Positions 22,397 through 26,617 of a DNA stretch of 26,617 nucleotides are shown in pieces. The notes under the pieces were generated by a model. The model made no database searches. It was not told the DNA's origin and worked only from the letters and a program-made list of their open reading frames with translations. Source of the stretch: Equadaptatus sp045642025. GTDB lineage: Bacteria; Synergistota; Synergistia; Synergistales; Synergistaceae. The translations under genes were made by a program, and so were the position numbers. The stretch spans positions 1-26,617 of the forward strand of contig JAZUIB010000004.1 in the NCBI GenBank assembly GCA_045642025.1, written 5' to 3'. Every line of letters starts with the position of its first letter. The stretch's first letter is position 1.

Positions 22397-23653
22397 ATGT
22401 CAGACGAAATCAGAAAGATGCCGGCAGAGGCATCAGAAGAACAGATAGGTGTTACCAAAGCAGAGTTAGACTGGAAAAATCTGCCGGACCCTCGCCCTCC
22501 TGTATCCCGCTGGGTATTCTTCTTTGCCGGAATGACAATACTTATTGCCTGTATAATCAGCGGGATATGGTATTACAACACCAGTATTATTCCTGAAAAA
22601 CTCTTTGCGCGCGGCGAAAACTATCTTATGGACGGACGTTATGCCGATGCCTACAACCTATTTGAACATGTTTACGAAAGACGCCCGAAAAGAAAAGACG
22701 TTATCTACAACATCGGCCGCTGCCTGGAAGCAATGGAAAGTTATGAACCGGCAGCCAACCGCTACCGAGAACATATAAACAAAGCTCCGTATGACGGACG
22801 TGCAATTCAGACACTCGGCGCGCTTTACTTTTATAAAATGGACAAAAAAGACGAAGGATATGCTCTTTTGATTAGAGGCGCAGAAAAACTTGACACGGCA
22901 GAAGGCTGGGAAAACACCGCTCAGGCCGCTGACGGCTTCAAAGACATAGAAGAAGTTGCCGCACACCTCACAAAAGCGCTGAAATACGCCAAAAAATCAG
23001 ATGTAATCTGCAGAATATCACAGAAATTCTATGACCTTGAAAAATACAAAGAAGCACTTGAAGGCTTTGAAAAAGCACTTGATAAAGACAAAAAATCGGC
23101 ACAGGCTGCCGAAGGCATAAAAGCCGCAAAAACAGCGCTTGGCTTACCCGACAGCCCGGAACACACCATAATTGCACAAAAATCAATCGGCAAAATTAAA
23201 ATCGGAAACAGCAAAAAAGACTTATACAAAAACATGGGAGAAGCTGATAAAACAGTTACAGCCACCTTCCGCGTCAAAAATGAAAAAGGCGGAACAGACG
23301 AAAAACAGGCTGAAATCCTGTATTTCGGCACAAAAACAGCAGACAGCATTCGTGCCATCATCTGCGAAGACAAAGTTATAGAAATCGAAACTTCATCTGA
23401 CATATACAAAACAGAAGACGGCCTCTGTGTTGCAAACTTTGATGAAGAACGCTTCACTGACAAACTTGAACACAAAGCCTCTGTACGAAGAACAGCCATA
23501 TTCACCGCAAAAGACGGCGGACTGACAATCTATGCCCAGACAACCAGAAGCGGACACCTTACAAAACACCGCGCGCTGAGAGTTCACGCCGGTGATCAGT
23601 CAGCGACAGACAACGCAGACAGACTCTACCTCCTCAATCTCCGCGAAAAATAA
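22397..23653 (+). CDS. Single-pass membrane protein with TPR repeats
   Basis: This 418-residue protein has a cytoplasmic N-tail of about 36 residues, one membrane helix (WVFFFAGMTILIACIISGIW), and an outward-facing body. Residues about 65-245 form tetratricopeptide-like repeats: LFARGENYLMDGRYADAYNL, RPKRKDVIYNIGRCLEAMES, then ISQKFYDLEKYKEALEGFEK. After a linker, a C-terminal part (IGKIKIGNSKKDLYKNMGEA onward) looks like a small beta domain of the kind that starts with a GxxIGxxxxxVxxxxG loop, but I cannot name it. It begins 50 nt after metH with AAGGAAG as SD and no terminator between, so it may be read from the same transcript. A scaffold role in the envelope is a guess. There is no link to methionine in the sequence. 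Confidence 0.72.
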   Translation: MSDEIRKMPAEASEEQIGVTKAELDWKNLPDPRPPVSRWVFFFAGMTILIACIISGIWYYNTSIIPEKLFARGENYLMDGRYADAYNLFEHVYERRPKRKDVIYNIGRCLEAMESYEPAANRYREHINKAPYDGRAIQTLGALYFYKMDKKDEGYALLIRGAEKLDTAEGWENTAQAADGFKDIEEVAAHLTKALKYAKKSDVICRISQKFYDLEKYKEALEGFEKALDKDKKSAQAAEGIKAAKTALGLPDSPEHTIIAQKSIGKIKIGNSKKDLYKNMGEADKTVTATFRVKNEKGGTDEKQAEILYFGTKTADSIRAIICEDKVIEIETSSDIYKTEDGLCVANFDEERFTDKLEHKASVRRTAIFTAKDGGLTIYAQTTRSGHLTKHRALRVHAGDQSATDNADRLYLLNLREK

Positions 23654-23654
23654 A

Positions 23655-24452
23655 ATGGTCAGCGTCCGCAGAGTACCGGCAAAAAGCCTGCTCTCACCGA
23701 CGCAGATCGGCGGAGATTTCGCCGTTAACCCATACAGAGGCTGTCCCCATAAATGTATCTACTGCTACGCTGCCTGCATAAACCACACAGGCGAACAGCG
23801 TGAAGAAGCATGGGGCGACTATCTGGATGTTAAAGAGCAGAAAAGCGCAATAAACCTGGCAAAAATCTTCAGGAAGCGCATACTTTTCAGCTCAATGACA
23901 GACGCATACAACCCGTACGAAAAAAAGGCTGAACTAACACGCGGAATCATAAAACAGCTCATTCCCGCCGAAGTTCAGCTCTGCATCATTACAAAATCTA
24001 TTCTCGTAACACGCGACATAGACCTGTTTAAGCAATTTCCCTACGTCAAGGTAATATTCTCCTTCTCGTCACTTGACGACCGTTTCAGACGGCTTGCAGA
24101 ACCTTACGCGGCGTCACCGGCGCAGAAAATCGAAGCGCTGAAACTGCTTCAGCGCGAAGGCATAGCAACAGGAGTAATGTGCGCGCCGATATTTCCGGAA
24201 ATCACACAGCCTGTTGAAATTCTTAAAGCCGTTGCACCGTACATAAGGCGCATAACCTTTGACACACTGAATTTGAGAGCGCAGAACAAAGCAAAAGTGC
24301 TTAAATTTGTAAAAGAAATACGCCCTGACCTAGCGCAGCTTTACGATGAAATCTATCTTGAAAACAAACGGGAATACTGGAAAAACCTGAAAAAGACTGT
24401 CAAAACCAACTGCGAAAAGTACAGTGGACTAAAATACAGTATATTCTTCTGA
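23655..24452 (+). CDS. SPL-family radical SAM protein
   Basis: This 265-residue protein has GGDFAVNPYRGCPHKCIYCY, carrying the CxxxCxxC iron-sulfur motif of radical S-adenosylmethionine enzymes. ILFSSMTDAYNPYEKKAELT, LCIITKSILVTRDIDLF, FSFSSLDDRFRRLAEPYAAS and GVMCAPIFPEIT follow. This matches the SplB-like group (COG1533), related to spore photoproduct lyase but found in many non-spore-formers with unknown substrates. The ATG is 1 nt after the TPR gene's stop and has no clear SD, which suggests coupled translation. A GTG at 23592 would extend it into the TPR gene. It is the last gene of the long plus-strand run. Confidence 0.85.
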   Translation: MVSVRRVPAKSLLSPTQIGGDFAVNPYRGCPHKCIYCYAACINHTGEQREEAWGDYLDVKEQKSAINLAKIFRKRILFSSMTDAYNPYEKKAELTRGIIKQLIPAEVQLCIITKSILVTRDIDLFKQFPYVKVIFSFSSLDDRFRRLAEPYAASPAQKIEALKLLQREGIATGVMCAPIFPEITQPVEILKAVAPYIRRITFDTLNLRAQNKAKVLKFVKEIRPDLAQLYDEIYLENKREYWKNLKKTVKTNCEKYSGLKYSIFF

Positions 24453-24731
24453 ACAAACCTCACCCCAAACAATGTGGGTATATGGTTTGATATTTGTTGA
24501 CCTTTTCTTTTCTCAACGACAACTTTGTCCCAAATTATACACATTACAATCTGCAAAACATAACTGTCGAAAAGCTCTGCCATTTCCGTTTTTTGCGCAA
24601 AAAGAGGATTCATTACGTTCCCGTCTGAATTTATTTGCTGTCTGGGACACCGCATAAAATCTTCATGGCAAGAGGTATTACAAATACCGCATTTAGTAAA
24701 CCGTTGTTAGTAGAGAAAAAGGCAACGCTGT
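24453..24731. other. Gene-free spacer after the radical SAM gene
   Basis: No supported gene. A minus-strand frame starting near 24655 reads about 60 plausible residues (MNPLFAQKTEMAELFDSYVL, then WDKVVVEKRKGQQIS) before drifting into the antisense of the radical SAM gene. It may be a gene fragment, but I cannot name a family. A perfect dyad GGTATT-ACA-AATACC lies at 24674-24688. Confidence 0.35.
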
Positions 24732-24812
24732 AACTGTTTAATAACAAGGAACGTTTGTCGAAAACAGTCAAACTTGCAAACAAACAGACAGCAGCCAGTT
24801 ATTTTAACAGTT
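24732..24812. repeat. Long imperfect inverted repeat of about 81 nt
   Basis: The arm AACTGTTTAATAAC (24732-24745) is nearly complementary to GTTATTTTAACAGTT (24798-24812), differing by one extra base and one mismatch. Inside, GTTTGT and ACAAAC can pair again, giving an extended hairpin. It could be a small non-autonomous element, an mRNA 3' structure or an operator region. No function is supported. Confidence 0.5.
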
Positions 24813-24834
24813 GAATGGAGATATATAGAAATAT

Positions 24835-24870
24835 AAAAAAGCACCTCAGCCAAAACTGAGGTGCTTTTTT
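24835..24870. terminator. Bidirectional terminator between convergent genes
   Basis: AAAAAAGCACCTCAG pairs perfectly with CTGAGGTGCTTTTTT around a CCAAAA loop. A-tract and T-tract make it active in both directions, closing the plus-strand cob-met run and the minus-strand Synerg-CTERM gene. Confidence 0.93.
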
Positions 24871-24928
24871 AATACATGTCATTCTGCGGACAGCGCAGCC
24901 GTAACGCAGAAATCGGCATCGTTACTGT

Positions 24929-25990
24929 TTACTGTTGCTTTTTGAAAAACAGCGGAGCCGCGCAAAGCAGCGCAACTATTCCATAACCGGCATTACAGCC
25001 GCCACCGCCGCTTCCACTGGACGGTGTCGGATGAGGCTGAGGCTCTTCGCCCTCACGCGTTGCGGTTATTTTGCCCCACACAGTCTGCCCCTTCAGCGTA
25101 AGCGCAACTATGCCTTCAATTTTATTCTCTCCGCACTGCGTCAGAATAAACTTCTCTGTCACGGGATAACCTTGAATACTAATCTTGCCTGCGTCAACGT
25201 AGCAGCTTTCACCGGGTCTGTACATAACAGGCGTAAAATTCCTCGTAAGAGGTCCCATCGTATAACTGCTGCGCTCTCCGGAAATATTAGTTATTCCCTT
25301 GCCGCTGTACGTATAGCTGTCGAAAAATTCAGCGCCGGAGTTTTCTGTCATGTTCAGCTGAATTGTACCGCTTTCGTCTGAACCGTACATAACGGAATAG
25401 CCGTCAACATATACCTCTTGAGGTTCAATTTCCGACTGATAATTCCACTTTCCGTCAAGCTTACAGGCGGCGGCGTCAGCAGATATTGTTCTTTTTGTCG
25501 CAACGACCTCTCCCGTAATCGTCTGCCCCTGCATAGTCAGTGTGACAGTACCTTCCATTTTGTTCTCAGCTGTCTGTTTCAGCATAAGTATCTGCGTAAC
25601 CACATAGCCGCGAATAGAAATCTGCGTTGTGAAACTGTACGTATCACCAGGCACATACTTGATGTTATCAAGATTCTTCACATAAGGCTCGCCGCCATAC
25701 TTGCGGCTGTCAGTACCATAAATTGACTCAACGGTACTTATGCCGCGTCCGGCGCAGATATAACTGCTGAAAAACTCCTGACCGTCAGTCTCTGCCATGT
25801 TAAGCGCGATAATACCTTCCTCTGTCGCGCTGTACCAAACCTCACCGCCATCAATCACAACAGACTGCGGCGAAATAACTGACTCATAATCCCACGTGCC
25901 GTCTGCCTTCCAGTCACCCTGCGCTGCAAATGCGCAGCCGCAGAACATAAACAAACACACAGCCAAAACTGCCAAAACAACTTTTTTCAT
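24929..25990 (-). CDS. Secreted two-repeat beta protein with Synerg-CTERM C-terminal signal
   Basis: This 353-residue protein starts MKKVVLAVLAVCLFMFCGCA, a signal peptide. Two homologous repeats of about 140 residues follow. Both begin with a GxWxYxS phrase (ADGTWDYESVISPQSVVIDG and LDGKWNYQSEIEPQEVYVDG). Both continue through IALNMAE/IQLNMTE, then EFFSSY/EFFDSY, and end in GTVTLTMQGQTITGEV/GIVALTLKGQTVWGKI. Then come a Pro/Ser/Gly linker, GGGGCNAGYG, a hydrophobic helix and KKQQ. The tail is the Synerg-CTERM class, thought to be a sorting and processing signal that includes the conserved Cys, so the protein is probably surface displayed or released. The start ATG at 25990 has GGAGG 7 nt upstream; a longer frame from 26035 is not needed. 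The repeat is lipocalin-like in feel, but its function is unknown. Confidence 0.85.
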   Translation of the reverse strand: MKKVVLAVLAVCLFMFCGCAFAAQGDWKADGTWDYESVISPQSVVIDGGEVWYSATEEGIIALNMAETDGQEFFSSYICAGRGISTVESIYGTDSRKYGGEPYVKNLDNIKYVPGDTYSFTTQISIRGYVVTQILMLKQTAENKMEGTVTLTMQGQTITGEVVATKRTISADAAACKLDGKWNYQSEIEPQEVYVDGYSVMYGSDESGTIQLNMTENSGAEFFDSYTYSGKGITNISGERSSYTMGPLTRNFTPVMYRPGESCYVDAGKISIQGYPVTEKFILTQCGENKIEGIVALTLKGQTVWGKITATREGEEPQPHPTPSSGSGGGGCNAGYGIVALLCAAPLFFKKQQ

Positions 25991-26035
25991 TTTTCCGCCT
26001 CCATAAATATAATCGGCTCGCGCCGTTAAACCCAT

Positions 26036-26401
26036 TATTTACTCAACAAAATCACATTAAAACTTCCACAAAAAAAGATTACCAGTTTTCACAACTCTGT
26101 GGTCGCCTAACATGCGACACTTTAATAAAAAATAACATCAGCCTCTGCGTTTCATAATTCAGGATTATACACAACAAGACGGACACACATATGTCCGTCT
26201 AATGCCTGTTTTTAGCATTTTATGGGAAAGCTCAAATGTCAGTACTGAATACTCTGCACTGGCTGTAAAAAGTGATTGGAATAAATGATGCCTGTCTTTT
26301 CTCTTTGATTAGAATATTCACAGGCTGCCGTATTTGGAAACACCCCCCGATTTTTGCATTTGTTTTTCATTTATTTTTCATTTCATTTGCAATTTTTGAC
26401 T
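26036..26401. other. Gene-free region upstream of the Synerg-CTERM gene
   Basis: No supported gene. Hairpins are visible at 26102-26118 (GTCGC/GCGAC) and 26177-26200 (AGACGGACA-CACATA-TGTCCGTCT, 9 bp), the latter without a clean T tract. A TATAAT reads leftward at 26168-26163 and could begin a long leader for the Synerg-CTERM gene. TTTTTCATTT occurs twice around 26365-26381. Confidence 0.4.
26177..26200. repeat. 9-bp perfect inverted repeat (hairpin)
   Basis: AGACGGACA (26177-26185) and TGTCCGTCT (26192-26200) flank a 6-nt centre. It may be a factor-dependent terminator or an operator. It lies upstream of the leftward TATAAT at 26163-26168. Confidence 0.55.
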
Positions 26402-26418
26402 TTGTGATTTTTTCACAA
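26402..26418. promoter_or_regulatory. Symmetric operator-like dyad, Crp/Fnr-like
   Basis: TTGTGA-TTTTT-TCACAA is a perfect dyad resembling a Crp-type site with a 5-nt instead of a 6-nt centre. TTGACT lies immediately before it. It may control a gene beyond the right edge, since an SD-like GGAGGGG occurs at 26531-26537. The following frame from GTG is only 13 codons long. Confidence 0.4.
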
Positions 26419-26617
26419 TGTGGCATAAAGGCAGTATGCAGCTGACTTTATCCGCTGTTGTCTTTTTTTCGTCTTTCCCTCTCTAATTTGGGGTGTTCCA
26501 TTTACCGTATCGTCTGAACATTATATATAGGAGGGGTGAGAAACCGCACAGCGTTTTTTCTCTTTTCCAAGATTTAGCTCTGTCCCGTCGGGTTAGCTTA
26601 CGGAAGGCTTTTTCCAC

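Noticed and set aside
24353..24655. 100-residue minus-strand frame after the radical SAM gene
   Set aside because: About a third is antisense to the radical SAM gene. The remainder matches nothing I recognise, and there is no SD at its start.
26536..26577. Leader peptide starting at GTG after GGAGGGG
   Set aside because: Only 13 codons with no regulatory codon run, and the downstream gene is outside the window.
1..26617. CRISPR array, tRNA or rRNA genes
   Set aside because: I saw no regularly spaced direct repeats, cloverleaf signatures or rRNA segments on either strand.

Overview
The window looks like a chromosomal segment of a Synergistota (Synergistetes) bacterium, a diderm of moderate GC. 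The best taxonomic clue is the secreted repeat protein at 24929-25990. It ends in a Ser/Gly linker, then GGGGCNAGYG, a hydrophobic stretch and a short basic tail, which is the Synerg-CTERM type of C-terminal signal known from this phylum. A 1333-residue AsmA/TamB-like protein supports an outer membrane. I cannot fix the genus from sequence alone.

Layout. Positions 1-623 (minus strand) hold an ArsR-type repressor and the start of an ArsP/DUF318-type permease, with an operator lying on their promoter. A secreted 5'-nucleotidase (763-2421) and an orphan UmuC-type polymerase (2573-3892) follow on the plus strand. Positions 4.2-6.0 kb are a decaying accessory patch. It has two tandem adhesin-E-like exported proteins with duplicated leaders, an orphan coiled-coil tail, and a wrecked AAA/DUF4143 ATPase. 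A small acidic membrane protein and a prolyl-tRNA editing hydrolase (ProX/YbaK type) follow on the plus strand. From 7.2 to 11.3 kb the minus strand carries a RhuM-family protein, an M20 amidohydrolase, DinD, and the 3' part of a phage head protein fused to a CdiA-like nuclease domain. Between dinD and the phage relic, on the plus strand, is a compact unit with promoter, folded RNA and terminator: a candidate small RNA gene with no recognised family.

From 11.6 kb an Rrf2 regulator precedes a long, tightly packed plus-strand run (12.3-24.5 kb). In order it encodes the AsmA-like protein, CobU, CobS, a Cof-type HAD phosphatase, MetF, a stand-alone MetH activation domain, MetH, a TPR membrane protein and an SPL-type radical SAM enzyme. 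Stops and starts overlap or nearly touch, except for gaps of 24 and 50 nt. The middle of the run is coherent: CobU and CobS complete the nucleotide loop of cobalamin, MetF supplies methyl-tetrahydrofolate, MetH uses both for methionine, and the separate activation domain is expected to reactivate oxidised MetH. The HAD enzyme between cobS and metF is a candidate for the missing cobalamin/ribazole phosphate phosphatase step. The run converges on the Synerg-CTERM gene at a bidirectional terminator (24835-24870). The last ~600 bases contain dyads but no gene that I can support.

Most of the window is ordinary chromosome. The points most worth a second look are the candidate RNA at about 10509-10600, the phage-head/nuclease relic, the near-identical internal duplication in the AsmA-like gene, and the split MetH activation system beside cobalamin salvage genes. 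I did not find a convincing complete new multi-gene system.
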